DNA from: Nocardia alni
GTDB taxonomy: Bacteria; Actinomycetota; Actinomycetes; Mycobacteriales; Mycobacteriaceae
Length of the DNA stretch: 64,000 nt
Direction: 5' to 3'
Assembly: GCF_019038435.1 (NCBI RefSeq)
Contig: NZ_JAGPOX010000006.1
Coordinates: forward strand, 1 to 64,000
A model generated the notes under the pieces. The model saw only the letters and a list, made by a program, of their open reading frames with translations. It was not told the DNA's origin and did not search any database. This document shows positions 54,187 through 63,646 of the stretch, in pieces. Made by a program: the position numbers and the translations under genes. Each line of letters begins with the position of its first letter. Positions within the stretch are counted from its first letter, which is position 1.

Positions 54187-54987
54187 ATGAACTTATACAT
54201 AGATACTGACTCAGTCAATGTTTTGGTCGAAGATTCCGTCGCGACCGTAACCATGAATCGACCGGAACGACGCAACGCGTGGGACGACTCCCTGGGCAAA
54301 GGACTCGAACGCGCATTCACGGCTCTGTCGCACAACGACGAGGTCAGGTGCATCGTGCTGACCGGTGTGGGGACCGCCTTCTGCTCCGGCGCGGACCTGG
54401 CCACCGGGTTCCCGACCCTGCCCTCGGGTCACGACGACCTGACCGGAACACTGCGGCGACGTTTTCACCCGGGATTTCTCGCGATGCTCGATACCCCGAA
54501 GCCCGTCATCGCCGCGATCAACGGACCGGCTATCGGCGCGGGGGCGTGCCTGGCACTCGCGAGCGACATCGCCATCGCCGACACTTCGTCCGCTTATCTC
54601 CAGTTTCGTTTCAGCGCCATCGGATTGATGCCGGACGTCGGCGCCACAGCCTTGCTGGCGTCCACGGTAGGGCCCGCCAAGGCGGTCGAAATCTTCATGC
54701 TCGCCGAAAAATTGGACGCCCGGCGATGCGCCGACCTCAACCTGGTGTCCCGCGTCAGCGAGGATCTCGCTCGGGACACTCACGAGTTGGCACGACGCCT
54801 CGCACAGGGGCCGACCGCGGCGTACGGCACTACCAAACAAGCCGTCCGCGCCTGGTCACGAAGCCAGATGGCCAACCACATCGAACTCGAAGCCGCACTC
54901 CAGCAGACCCTGATCGCCACGGCGGACTGGCGAGAGGGCAGGGCCGCATTCCTCGAACATCGGCAACCGGTCTTCACCGGTAAATAG
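54187..54987 (+). CDS. enoyl-CoA hydratase/isomerase (crotonase family)
   Basis: 266 residues. TMNRPERRNAWDDSL, the oxyanion half-site GTAFCSGADLATG and INGPAIGAGACLALASDIAI define the crotonase fold. The second catalytic region reads GLMPDVGATALL with Asp where hydratases often have Glu, so isomerase or another crotonase reaction is possible. An upstream GTG at 54169 lies inside the promoter motif, so ATG 54187 is preferred. It is divergent from the ligase operon and followed by a PaaX regulator. Confidence 0.92.
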   Translation: MNLYIDTDSVNVLVEDSVATVTMNRPERRNAWDDSLGKGLERAFTALSHNDEVRCIVLTGVGTAFCSGADLATGFPTLPSGHDDLTGTLRRRFHPGFLAMLDTPKPVIAAINGPAIGAGACLALASDIAIADTSSAYLQFRFSAIGLMPDVGATALLASTVGPAKAVEIFMLAEKLDARRCADLNLVSRVSEDLARDTHELARRLAQGPTAAYGTTKQAVRAWSRSQMANHIELEAALQQTLIATADWREGRAAFLEHRQPVFTGK

Positions 54988-55016
54988 CCGAGCCGAGGCG
55001 TGAAAGGATGTACGGC

Positions 55017-55880
55017 GTGTCGCAAGCCCAGGAGGACGGCCTCCGCAACGGTGCTCTGGCCCCCGCGCTCCGCCCTACACCCGGCACCGCGCAGGCAACC
55101 TTGCTCAATATTCTGGGCGATATCGTTCATCCGGCACGCCTTCCGGTGCCGACCGCCGCAATGCTCGAGGCAATGGTCCGGATCGGATACTCCGAGCCGG
55201 CCATTCGCCAGGCGATCCTTCGCTGCTCCTCCGCCGGCTGGATCGCGAAGGAGAAGTCCGGGCGGTCGACTCGCTGGACACTGACCGAATCAGGGATCGC
55301 GCTGGTCGAAGAGGGAGTGTCCGGAGTCGAACAGCTCTCGGACGCGCACTCCGATTGGGATGGCCGATGGCGAATCGTCATAGTGACGATCCCCAACGAG
55401 ATGCGCTCCGTACGCGACCGCCTCTATCGCGCACTTCGATGGGACGGCTTCGGGAGCCCCCTACCCTCGGTATGGGTGTCCCCCCATCCCGCCCGTCACC
55501 GCAGACCGAGTTCGGCGATCACCGAACTCGGTCTCACCGACTTCACGCTGTCGTTCGTCGGCGAGGCCGATAACGTCGGACTTCCCGTTGCGGAAATCGT
55601 CACGCGCGCATGGGATCTCGGCGGACTCGACCAGCACTACACAGACCTGGTCGATCGCTTCGAGATGCTCAAGCCCGCCACCGACGTCGATCACTTCGTC
55701 GCACTCCTGCAACTCGATCAAGAACTGCAACAGCTACTCGTCACCGATCCACATATACCGAGTTCGCTGACTCCGCACTGGCACGGGCGAGAGGCCGCCG
55801 GCCGACTCCTGAATCTACGCCGCGAATGGCACACCCCGGCAGAACATCACTGGAACAGCATCATGAAACGCCACACCTGA
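55017..55880 (+). CDS. PaaX-family transcriptional regulator
   Basis: 287 residues. The N-terminal winged helix (LLNILGDIV ... AMLEAMVRIGYSEPAIRQAI) is followed by the PaaX central domain WDGRWRIVIVTIPNEMRSVRDRLYRALRWDGFG and the C-terminal domain. GTG 55017 has AAGG 9 bases upstream; ATG 55008 is an alternative. PaaX-type repressors respond to an acyl-CoA, phenylacetyl-CoA in the founding case. It likely controls the divergent ligase operon and the hydratase gene. Confidence 0.92.
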   Translation: MSQAQEDGLRNGALAPALRPTPGTAQATLLNILGDIVHPARLPVPTAAMLEAMVRIGYSEPAIRQAILRCSSAGWIAKEKSGRSTRWTLTESGIALVEEGVSGVEQLSDAHSDWDGRWRIVIVTIPNEMRSVRDRLYRALRWDGFGSPLPSVWVSPHPARHRRPSSAITELGLTDFTLSFVGEADNVGLPVAEIVTRAWDLGGLDQHYTDLVDRFEMLKPATDVDHFVALLQLDQELQQLLVTDPHIPSSLTPHWHGREAAGRLLNLRREWHTPAEHHWNSIMKRHT

Positions 55881-55961
55881 TTCGCTGATTCGCGGCTCTG
55901 CCGCGGGTCGCATCACATCGCGCACTCTCGCGCCCAGTTCCCTTGTCGCACTGCGCAATAC

Positions 55962-56275
55962 GGCGAGCCCTATATCGCTGGAGCGTGGCGCAGCCCGGCG
56001 ACCAGCGACACCATCACGGTGAACTCCCCCGCCACCGAGCAGGTGAGCGGCCGCGTCTACCGTCGATGTCGATCTCGCCGCTGCCCGGCATACCTTCGAC
56101 GACCCGGACAGCTGGCGCCACGAACAGCGCGGGGAAGCCTCGAAAGCTTCGCATCCGAATGAGCGAGGCCGTGGCTGCGGCGGGCCTGCCTCCTTGCGTC
56201 TTCAACGTGGTGCCCGGCGATCGTGACGTCGGCGCCTATCCGGTCGAGACTTTCAGGACGTTTTGCCACAGGTAG
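55962..56275 (+). pseudogene. aldehyde dehydrogenase remnant with internal deletions
   Basis: From 55962 the sequence reads GEPYIAGAWRSPATSDTITV, resembling the N-terminus of the aldehyde dehydrogenase at 41391; scrambled traces of the FDDP region follow. From about 56157 MSEAVAAAGLPPCVFNVVPG matches its internal MAEAAAEAGLPPGVMNIVPA. Reading frames change and most of the gene is missing. It precedes the second GMC oxidoreductase. This accounts for most of the 567-bp gap after the PaaX gene. Confidence 0.75.
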
Positions 56276-56307
56276 GCGAGACATATGTCGCGACTTTGTG
56301 CTCGACT

Positions 56308-56321
56308 GTAGTGCACATCAC
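56308..56321. promoter_or_regulatory. GTG/GTA-N8-CAC motif before the second GMC gene
   Basis: GTAGTGCACATCAC lies 127 bp before the GMC start and resembles the sites at 27468 and 38536 (shared CATCA). ATGTCGCG 21 bp upstream also recalls the block at 27431. Confidence 0.35.
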
Positions 56322-56447
56322 TCGCGTTGAGGTACAAAACGTTGAGAGATTTCAGCTCGCCGGGCACCTAATCTGAAGGCTCGGCTCCGAAATAAGAGCG
56401 CAGGCATTCATGAGATTCAATTATCAAGAATTACATCAGAGGATGCG

Positions 56448-58037
56448 ATGAAGCATTTTGATTTCCTGATTGTCGGCGCAGGCTCGGCGGGATGCGTCCT
56501 GGCCGACCGCCTGAGCGCCGCCGGCAACAGCATTCTGATCCTCGAGGCCGGCGGCCTCGACGACGATCTGATGGTCAAGGTCCCCGCGCTGTTCTCGGGG
56601 CTCTTCCAGGGGCCGAACGACTGGAACTACAACAGCGATCCCGAACCCGGGCTCTTCGGGCGCAGGCTCTACCTTCCGCGCGGGAAGATGCTCGGCGGGT
56701 CCTCGTCGATGAACGCGCTCATATACATGCGGGGCGCCCGGCAGGATTACGACGGCTGGGCTCGCGACTGGAACGCGACCGGCTGGTCCTACGACGAAGT
56801 TCTCCCCTATTTCATCCGCTCGGAGAACAACGCGGACATCCGGGACAAGTTCCACGGAAATTCCGGCGGCCTGCACGTCACCACGCAGCGCTGGATATCG
56901 CCGCACGCTGAGGCATTCATCGAGTCCGCGGTCGAGGCCGGAATCGAGCGGAACGCGGACTTCAACGGAGCCGATCAGGCCGGGACCGGGATGTTCCAGG
57001 TGACCGTGCAGAACGGCGGGCGCTGCTCGGCCGCTGACGCCTTTCTGCGCCCCGCTCTCGAGCGGCCGCAGGTCGAACTCCTCACCGGGGCGACCGCGCA
57101 CAAGATAGTCCTCGAAGGAGGTCGCGCGGTCGGGGTCGAATATGAGCACCAGGGGCAGATTCACACCGCGTTCGCCGACCGGGAGGTCGTGCTGAGCGCG
57201 GGGTCGTACAACTCACCGAAGCTGCTCATGCTGTCCGGCATCGGGTCGGCCGACCACCTGCGGGAATTCGGCATCGAGGTGGAAGCCGACTCCCCGCACG
57301 TCGGGTCCAACCTGCAGGACCACCCGCTGACGCTGCTGCACTGGGCGACCAGTTCCCCGGACACGATCGCCGATGCCGCCGATCCCCGTTACATGGAGCA
57401 GTGGCTCGCCGACGGGACCGGAAAGCTGTCGTCCAACGCGGCCGAGTCCGCGGCCCTGTGGCGCTCGGATCCCGCTCTCGCCTCGCCTGACTTCCAGATC
57501 ATCTTCGTGCCGGGATTCTTCTGGGAACACGGAATGCGACGGCCGGCCGACAGCGGGATGACGATCGGCTTGTCCTATAACGGGCCGTCGTCCCGCGGAT
57601 CGGTGCGCCTGCGATCGGCCGACCCGGGCGATGCCCCCCGAATCGTCAGCAACCTGCTCTCCCAGCAGTCGGAGATCGAAGCCGTCATCCGCGCGATCGG
57701 CCTCGTCGACGAAATCACGGCCCGCGGGCCGCTGACAAAGGTCATCGGCGAGCGCCTCAATCCCGGACGGGGGGTCAGCGCGGCCGAGCTTCCCGCCTGG
57801 ATCCGTGCGGAAACCCAGCACATGTACCACCCGGCCTGCACCGCCCGCATCGGCACACCGGAAACGGGCGTAGTGGACGCGGAACTGCGAGTCCACGGTG
57901 TCGCCGGCCTGCGGGTAGTGGACGCATCCATCATGCCGGAGATCGTCTCCGGAAACACGAACGCGCCGACGATCATGATCGGTGAAAAGGGCTCCGATCT
58001 CATCCTCGGCCGAGTTACCAGCCAACACGGAAAGTAG
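56448..58037 (+). CDS. GMC-family FAD-dependent alcohol oxidoreductase, paralogue
   Basis: 529 residues, colinear with the enzyme at 13115 and very similar ([81 protein letters not shown]). The catalytic His and the FAD fold are intact. It is followed after 6 bp by the SalK/SCO6745-type gene. Alcohol to aldehyde oxidation is expected; why two copies exist is not evident. Confidence 0.94.
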   Translation: MKHFDFLIVGAGSAGCVLADRLSAAGNSILILEAGGLDDDLMVKVPALFSGLFQGPNDWNYNSDPEPGLFGRRLYLPRGKMLGGSSSMNALIYMRGARQDYDGWARDWNATGWSYDEVLPYFIRSENNADIRDKFHGNSGGLHVTTQRWISPHAEAFIESAVEAGIERNADFNGADQAGTGMFQVTVQNGGRCSAADAFLRPALERPQVELLTGATAHKIVLEGGRAVGVEYEHQGQIHTAFADREVVLSAGSYNSPKLLMLSGIGSADHLREFGIEVEADSPHVGSNLQDHPLTLLHWATSSPDTIADAADPRYMEQWLADGTGKLSSNAAESAALWRSDPALASPDFQIIFVPGFFWEHGMRRPADSGMTIGLSYNGPSSRGSVRLRSADPGDAPRIVSNLLSQQSEIEAVIRAIGLVDEITARGPLTKVIGERLNPGRGVSAAELPAWIRAETQHMYHPACTARIGTPETGVVDAELRVHGVAGLRVVDASIMPEIVSGNTNAPTIMIGEKGSDLILGRVTSQHGK

Positions 58038-58043
58038 ACAGCA

Positions 58044-58982
58044 GTGAGTGGATACGCAGACGGACGTTTTGCCATGGTGGCCGTCGGGATGGGAGATATC
58101 TTCTGGCTCGCGCCCCTGGTCGCGCCGGCCGGCTCGAAACGGTGGAAAGATATCGGGCTGGACGATTTCTCAAAAATGTATTATGCCATCAGGTCCGCGC
58201 CTCTCGGCCGCGTCCCTGCCGAGGTGGTCGCCTCGGCATTCTACGGATTTCATCCAGCCAAAGTAGCCCGCTACATCCCGGCTGTGTGGGAAACGACGAC
58301 TCCGGACGAGACGCTCGAAACCCTCCGTTCTATCGCGGACGACGTGTTCCGCGCTCAGCTGGGCGACTGGGTAGGATCGGCCGACGCACAGCAGGCCGCC
58401 GACCTTCTGCGGCGCGCGGCGGATGCCAGGTGCGAGGCCGTCGGCGGCCGCCCGCTCTCTGCCGGGTACGCGTCGCTGCCCTGGCCCGACGCGTCTGATC
58501 CGCACCTGACGATCTGGCATGCCTTCACTCTGCTGCGCGAGTACCGCGGCGACTCGCATATCGCCGCCCTGGTGGCCAATGACATCGACCCCTGCGAGTG
58601 TCACCTCCTGATGGCGGCCGCGACCGAAGGCGGATGCGAATGCCATCAGGCGTTCCGCCAGATGGGTCTCCGTGTGGACACCGAGACCCCGCCTGATCCT
58701 GCCGTCCCCACCGACCGGGAGTGGCCGGTCGCCGACCGGCGGGCAGCGCTCGCCCGGCTCTGTGAACGCGGGGTCGTCCGGGAAGACGGAGCGATCACCG
58801 AAGCCGGCATGGAACTGCACATCGAAGTGGAGCGGTTGACCGATCGCATCGCGTCGGCGCCCTCGAACAGCGCCTTCGAGGACGCGGAACAGCTGACAGC
58901 GCTGATCGCGGACCCGGTCCACCTGCTTCGAAGTGCCGGCGATGTGGCCGCAGTCGCGGCCATCCGCAATGAAGACCGCTGA
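58044..58982 (+). CDS. SCO6745/SalK-type protein
   Basis: 312 residues from GTG 58044. [20 protein letters not shown] and [11 protein letters not shown] near the start, [20 protein letters not shown] and [21 protein letters not shown] in the middle, and a C-terminal winged-helix-like segment ([21 protein letters not shown]) match the actinobacterial SCO6745 family. The molecular function is not established; the C-terminal part looks like a DNA- or protein-binding winged helix. It is likely co-transcribed with the GMC gene. Confidence 0.85.
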   Translation: MSGYADGRFAMVAVGMGDIFWLAPLVAPAGSKRWKDIGLDDFSKMYYAIRSAPLGRVPAEVVASAFYGFHPAKVARYIPAVWETTTPDETLETLRSIADDVFRAQLGDWVGSADAQQAADLLRRAADARCEAVGGRPLSAGYASLPWPDASDPHLTIWHAFTLLREYRGDSHIAALVANDIDPCECHLLMAAATEGGCECHQAFRQMGLRVDTETPPDPAVPTDREWPVADRRAALARLCERGVVREDGAITEAGMELHIEVERLTDRIASAPSNSAFEDAEQLTALIADPVHLLRSAGDVAAVAAIRNEDR

Positions 58983-59077
58983 ACTCGAGAGAGAAATGAT
59001 GTCGCGCCATCGTCGCGCTGTCCCCGTCCACCGAAGGGGCCACGGCTCCTCTCGGTCCCGCCGCGGGGACGGACGGG

Positions 59078-59836
59078 TCACGCCTGGTCGATGGGTCTCA
59101 GCACGATCTCCGCCACGGCGATGCGGCGGGGGTTCTCCACGATGTACGCGATCGCGTCGGCGATGTCCTCGGTGCGCAGCTGCTCGAGATCGCTGAGCAG
59201 CGCGCTGGCGTAGTCCGCCATGTAGTCGCGCTGGACGAACAGCTCCGTCGCGGTAGCCCCTGGCTCGATGACGGAGAACCTGACACCGCGCTTGGTGAAC
59301 TCCTGCCTCCACGCCTCGGTCGCGGCGCTCACCCCGAACTTGGTGGCGTTGTACCCCGCCACGGTGGCGCGAGCGAAGCGCCCCGCGATCGAGCTGATGT
59401 TGACCACGTCCGCGACTCGGCGCGGCTCGGTCTCCGCGGCGGCAAGAAGGTGCGGGAGTGCTCCCTTGACCAGATAGAGGACGCCCTTGAGGTTGAGGTC
59501 CACCATCATTTCCCAGTCATCCAGGGGAATGTCGAGCGACGGTGCGTTGAACATGACACCCGCCGCGTTGACGAGGGTGTCGAGGCGGCCGAACTCCTCG
59601 ACCGCGGCCGCCACAGCTCCGAGCGCCTCGTCTCGCTGAGTCACATCCGCCGGCACCACCAGGGCCGTGCCGCCGTCGGCTCGGATGGTCTGCGCCAACT
59701 CCTCGAGACGCTCCTTCCGGCGCGCGACGAGCGCGACCGCGGCGCCGTCAGCCGCAAGCCGGCGAGCGGTAGCCGCACCGATGCCGCTCGAGGCGCCTGT
59801 CACCAGGCCCACTGTGCCTGCGAGTTCGTTGCTCAT
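59078..59836 (-). CDS. short-chain dehydrogenase/reductase, YdfG-like
   Basis: 252 residues: TGASSGIG, NAAG, Ser in NISSIAGRF and YNATKFG. ALVARRKERL at the end of beta-2 (Arg) favours NADP. ATG 59836 starts the fold; the frame is open 63 codons further upstream but without coding character. It lies 205 bp after the VWA gene and may be a separate unit. Confidence 0.92.
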   Translation of the reverse strand: MSNELAGTVGLVTGASSGIGAATARRLAADGAAVALVARRKERLEELAQTIRADGGTALVVPADVTQRDEALGAVAAAVEEFGRLDTLVNAAGVMFNAPSLDIPLDDWEMMVDLNLKGVLYLVKGALPHLLAAAETEPRRVADVVNISSIAGRFARATVAGYNATKFGVSAATEAWRQEFTKRGVRFSVIEPGATATELFVQRDYMADYASALLSDLEQLRTEDIADAIAYIVENPRRIAVAEIVLRPIDQA

Positions 59837-60041
59837 CTGACGATGTACCATCCTCTCGATCCGGCCCCGGAAGGCAGTCAGCCCGTCCACCACGATGTTC
59901 TGGCTACACGCGGCACTGGACACGATAACAACCCGAACTGGGCGTGAGTGCGCCGCCGGATCCGAACGTTCCTGTCGACCAGGCCACCGACGCCGCCCTT
60001 TTCGGTGCGATCGTCGGTCGAGCACGGTGGGAGGTGGAACA

Positions 60042-60905
60042 TCAGCGACCGAAAATCTTGTTCAAAGCTGGTGCGACATCGCGGTGGGTTCGTATCGGAG
60101 AGAGGGTGCCGTGCCCGAGCCGAGCCAGGTCGCGACCGAGCGGAAGGTCATGCTCACCGTCCATCTCGAGCAGTACATGCAGCGCACCGAAACGGCGGGC
60201 CAGTTCCCGCGGATCAGGACCGGCGTTGTGTACGGCATCGGTGAGCAGAATGGCGGTGCGCCGGTGTACCCCGGAACGGTTCAGCTCTGTATGCCCCACC
60301 GATAATCCGAATCCGACATTGGTCAGCCCGCGCGCCGGGATTCGTAGTAGCAACTCCAAGAGCTCGGCCGAGGTGGCAGAACCGATCAACGGCTTGATCA
60401 CCGCGGCATCCGACCAGAAGGCCACAATTCCGAGTTGGTCACCTGCGGTCGATAGGTCGGCAGAGAGTGCGGCGATCGTCGCTGCCGCGATCCGCACCTT
60501 TTCACCACGCATGGAACCCGACACGTCGGCGATGAGCACTGCGGCCTGCCGTGAGCGTGTCCTTTCTCTGACGACGATGTCCGTGTCCTCGAGATGAGGC
60601 CGTCCGGCCATATTCTCCAGAGTTCTTTCGAGATCTATGTCGTCGGAGCGGTACGAGTACGGCATCGGGCTCGGAATACCCGCATTTCGCTGCGTTCCCG
60701 AGGGGCGAGGTCTGCGGCCTACGGTCAGCCTGTGTGCGATAGCCTGCGCCATAGCAGCCACAGTAGGATCGAGAATCGTATCTTCGAGCAGATCGTCGAG
60801 TTCGCACTGCGTCGCCGCCTGCTTGGTCACAAGCGTTCCTTGCCCTCCGACCGGTCCGGATTCATCATCGGCGCGGCGCGACTCGTCGATGTCGGCAACG
60901 ACCAT
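60042..60905 (-). CDS. VWA-domain protein, chelatase/CoxE-CbbO-like partner of the AAA+ ATPase
   Basis: 287 residues from ATG 60905. The MIDAS metal site DVSGSMRG is near residue 125, with later TNVG and LTDA. Family members work with MoxR ATPases in metal-centre insertion or enzyme activation. The frame is open upstream for 43 codons with plausible sequence (DTAPRLFTRGNTG) and reaches a CTG at 61032-61034 that overlaps the ATPase stop as CTGA; no ATG, GTG or TTG occurs in it. The true start may be that CTG. Confidence 0.88.
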   Translation of the reverse strand: MVVADIDESRRADDESGPVGGQGTLVTKQAATQCELDDLLEDTILDPTVAAMAQAIAHRLTVGRRPRPSGTQRNAGIPSPMPYSYRSDDIDLERTLENMAGRPHLEDTDIVVRERTRSRQAAVLIADVSGSMRGEKVRIAAATIAALSADLSTAGDQLGIVAFWSDAAVIKPLIGSATSAELLELLLRIPARGLTNVGFGLSVGHTELNRSGVHRRTAILLTDAVHNAGPDPRELARRFGALHVLLEMDGEHDLPLGRDLARLGHGTLSPIRTHRDVAPALNKIFGR

Positions 60906-61030
60906 GCCCGTATTTCCTCTGGTGAACAGGCGAGGCGCGGTGTCGATCTTCTTGGGTTTGCGGCGCAGCGGAGCAAGTGGCCGCCGCTCACCGAAATCCG
61001 CAGTGGGCAGCGCGACGGCACTGTCGACGT

Positions 61031-61960
61031 TCAGACTGTTGCGACCCGGCGCTGCCCGCCGGGGTCGCAGAAAAAATGGTTCTCCCAGATTTCGGTGATG
61101 ACTTGTTCCGGGGATACGTCGGCCGCATCGTCCACGGCCACCCGGGCAGACAGTGCCAGGAGAGCCGCGTCACGCACGATGTGCAGCCGATCGGAATCCG
61201 ATGCGATTGCTCTCATTGCCGTGGCTATCGCGGCGAGGTCGATCGCCCCGCGGACAGACGATCCGCGCCGAAGATCGGGGTGGATGCGCGTAGCCCGGGT
61301 CAGCGCGACGCTGTCGTCGATCAGGTCCTGGTCCGTGCAGCCTGTCTGCCGAGCCACGATGGCGCACTCTTCCTCGGCACTCTGATAATCCACCGCCAGG
61401 CGATTCCACCGGTCGTATACGGAGTCCGAAATTCGTGCCGTCCCGATGTTGTCGAACGGATTCATGGATGCCAGCAAGCGGAAGGTCGGCTGCGCGGTGA
61501 CCTTCCCGACTCGGGGAATATGGACACATCGTTCGGCCATCGCGCCGAGCAACACGTTGAGAGTGTCCTCCGGGGTGCGGTTGAGTTCTTCGATATACAA
61601 GAACCCACCGGTCCGCATAGCCTGCACGAGCGGCCCCGCGACGAAATTGTCCTCGGAATAATCTTCGCGCAGGACCCGAGCCGGATTGTGATGGCCCACC
61701 AGCCGCGCAGGTGTCAGTTCGGCGTTACCTTCGACGAGAACGAAGGGAACGCCCCAATGATCGGTAATCGCACGCAGTAATGTCGACTTGGATGTCCCCG
61801 GAGGGCCCTCGATCAGAATATCCTTGCCGGCAGACACGGTAGCGAGAACCATCGTCAATTCCCGGGTCCGCCCGACGACCGCGTTCGCGATATCTTCGCG
61901 CGCCTTCACATCCAGCAACCCACCGGCCTCCGTACGCCGGACCGGTGCCTGGCGGGTCAT
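61031..61960 (-). CDS. MoxR-type AAA+ ATPase
   Basis: 309 residues. Walker A is EGPPGTSKST, Walker B GGFLYIEELNR, sensor region LLASMNPFDN, with LVGHHNP typical of the MoxR/CbbQ/NorQ/CoxD group. ATG 61960 overlaps the flavin reductase stop (ATGA). Such ATPases remodel a target enzyme together with a VWA protein, which is encoded next. No obvious target metalloenzyme lies in the visible operon. Confidence 0.94.
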   Translation of the reverse strand: MTRQAPVRRTEAGGLLDVKAREDIANAVVGRTRELTMVLATVSAGKDILIEGPPGTSKSTLLRAITDHWGVPFVLVEGNAELTPARLVGHHNPARVLREDYSEDNFVAGPLVQAMRTGGFLYIEELNRTPEDTLNVLLGAMAERCVHIPRVGKVTAQPTFRLLASMNPFDNIGTARISDSVYDRWNRLAVDYQSAEEECAIVARQTGCTDQDLIDDSVALTRATRIHPDLRRGSSVRGAIDLAAIATAMRAIASDSDRLHIVRDAALLALSARVAVDDAADVSPEQVITEIWENHFFCDPGGQRRVATV

Positions 61961-62454
61961 ATCGCAGCCAGACGACGGAAGCGACTGCCATGAAAAATCA
62001 ATGGAGGCGTATCCGGCTCCGCGCGAAGTCCGTGCACCTGAAGTATGGCGATGGCGTGATCTCCCGCTTCGACCTCGGCATGGAGCGAGCACTCGAGCCA
62101 CAGGCTCGAGCCGTGGACGAAGATGCCGCCGCCGCGAGAACGGTCCCACTCGACGCCGGCGAATCGATCGCCGGTCTTGTTCGACAAGCTGCGACAGGCT
62201 TGATCATGTCCCTCCGCGAGGACACTCAACCCCAATCGGCGGGAACTCCGCAGCCGCGGCCAGGTTTCCGACGTGTCCTGTACGCACACCGACACCAGCG
62301 GAGGGGTGAGCGACACCGCGGTGAACGAGCTCGCCGCCATCCCGACCGGTTCACCGTCGACGATCGAACATACGGCTGTCACCCCGGAGGGAAAGCACGC
62401 GAAGGCCCGGCGGAGCCCGCCGGCATCCTGGTCGAACGGATCGATCTCAATCAT
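61957..62454 (-). CDS. flavin reductase (FMN-binding split-barrel)
   Basis: 165 residues. LRRAFACFPSGVTAVCSI, GMAASSFTAVSLTPPLVSVC and GLSVLAEGHDQACRSLS are the flavin-binding strands of HpaC/ActVB-type reductases, which give reduced flavin to separate monooxygenases. It is coupled to the ATPase gene. No two-component flavin monooxygenase is visible here; its partner may lie elsewhere or its flavin may serve another purpose. Confidence 0.94.
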   Translation of the reverse strand: MIEIDPFDQDAGGLRRAFACFPSGVTAVCSIVDGEPVGMAASSFTAVSLTPPLVSVCVQDTSETWPRLRSSRRLGLSVLAEGHDQACRSLSNKTGDRFAGVEWDRSRGGGIFVHGSSLWLECSLHAEVEAGDHAIAILQVHGLRAEPDTPPLIFHGSRFRRLAAI

Positions 62455-62501
62455 TCTGCGTCACACCTTCTCGGAGACGTTCACAAGTTCTTCCGCGCCG
62501 C

Positions 62502-63584
62502 TCATGCGCTGGCCCGCTCGGCGAGGATCGGGGCCGGCGACCCCGAAGCAAGGTCGAGGGCGGTGAGCTGAGCCGATGCAACACCCAGATCCGACAGGAT
62601 GCACGCGACAGCGGCGTTGATCCTCTCGGTATCGCCGACACGCGAATGGCCCGAGAGCCCACAGGCATTGGGCGGACCATCGGGTCGTACGTACACGACC
62701 ACACCACACTTCATACCGGCCACGGTGTCGAGCGCGGCCGCGAGGCGCGTCCCGCAATCACAAGCGCCGGAACCGAATACGTCTCCGGTCAGGCATTCTG
62801 TATGCACATGGATGGGAACATCCGCGCCGTCCACGTCACCGCGGACCAGCGCGACGTACTCAGCGGCATCGTGATCGCCGCGATAACCCACGGCACGAAA
62901 CAGTCCATACGCCGTGGGGAGTCCGGCATCAGCGTGCCTGTGTACCTGGGGTTCGGTGAGTCTGCGGTAGGCGACCAGGTCCTCGATGCCGACCAGTTGG
63001 AGATCGTGCTCCGCGGCAAACCGCTCCAGTTCCTCCCCCTGCGCCATCTCACACGGTCGATCCGTCGAGACGATCTCACAGAGACCTCCGGCCGGGCGAA
63101 GACCCGCGAGCCTCGCCAGATCGACCGCGGCCTCCGCCCGCCCGGGGCGCCCGAGCACACCGTGCGCACCGACCGCGATCGGTATGACGTGTCCGGGGCG
63201 ACTGAAATCGTCGGGTTCGGCATGTGCCGAGGAAAGTCCGGCAATAGTACCGGCACGATCGACCGCCGATATTCCGGTGCCATTTCCACGAAGATCGACC
63301 GACACTCGATACGCGCTTCCCAGCGTGTCCCCGACACTGTGACTCACCGGAGGAAGTTCGAGTCTCGAGCAATCCTGTTCGGTCAGTGCGACACACACGA
63401 ATCCCGAGGTGTGGCGAATGGTGAAGGCGAGCAACTCCGTCGTGGCATATTCCGCGGCGAACACCAGGTCACCGCTGTTCCGGTCGGTGTCGACAACCAC
63501 GACCACGCGTCCGGCTTTCATCGCGGCGACCGCACGCTCTACGTTGTCACGTACCAGCGTGGATGAAACGGGGAGCCGGCGCAT
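62502..63584 (-). CDS. RibBA-like protein with degenerate catalytic motifs
   Basis: 360 residues: a DHBP synthase half (1-205) and a GTP cyclohydrolase II half. In the first half the metal loop is DTDRNSGDL where RibB has DREDRENEGDL-type sequence, and RPGRAEAAVDLARLAG has Arg in place of the catalytic His of GHTEAAVDL. In the second half the zinc Cys set is kept (HTECLTGDVFGSGACDCG), but the QEGRGIGL region is replaced by DGPPNACGLSGHS and the protein ends early. AAAGGA precedes ATG 63584. It may bind flavin precursors or nucleotides but probably does not make riboflavin. Confidence 0.85.
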   Translation of the reverse strand: MRRLPVSSTLVRDNVERAVAAMKAGRVVVVVDTDRNSGDLVFAAEYATTELLAFTIRHTSGFVCVALTEQDCSRLELPPVSHSVGDTLGSAYRVSVDLRGNGTGISAVDRAGTIAGLSSAHAEPDDFSRPGHVIPIAVGAHGVLGRPGRAEAAVDLARLAGLRPAGGLCEIVSTDRPCEMAQGEELERFAAEHDLQLVGIEDLVAYRRLTEPQVHRHADAGLPTAYGLFRAVGYRGDHDAAEYVALVRGDVDGADVPIHVHTECLTGDVFGSGACDCGTRLAAALDTVAGMKCGVVVYVRPDGPPNACGLSGHSRVGDTERINAAVACILSDLGVASAQLTALDLASGSPAPILAERASA

Positions 63585-63646
63585 GCCTGTCCTTTCTTCG
63601 CGAGGCGACACCGGGACTCAGCGCCCTGGGTCCGCAGTCTTGTTCT

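Noticed and set aside
58983..59077. Terminator hairpin between convergent genes
   Set aside because: G/C-rich segments are present but the arms do not pair properly and no T-run follows.
63585..63646. FMN riboswitch before the RibBA-like gene
   Set aside because: Only 62 bp separate it from the VOC gene and I see none of the conserved FMN-element helices.
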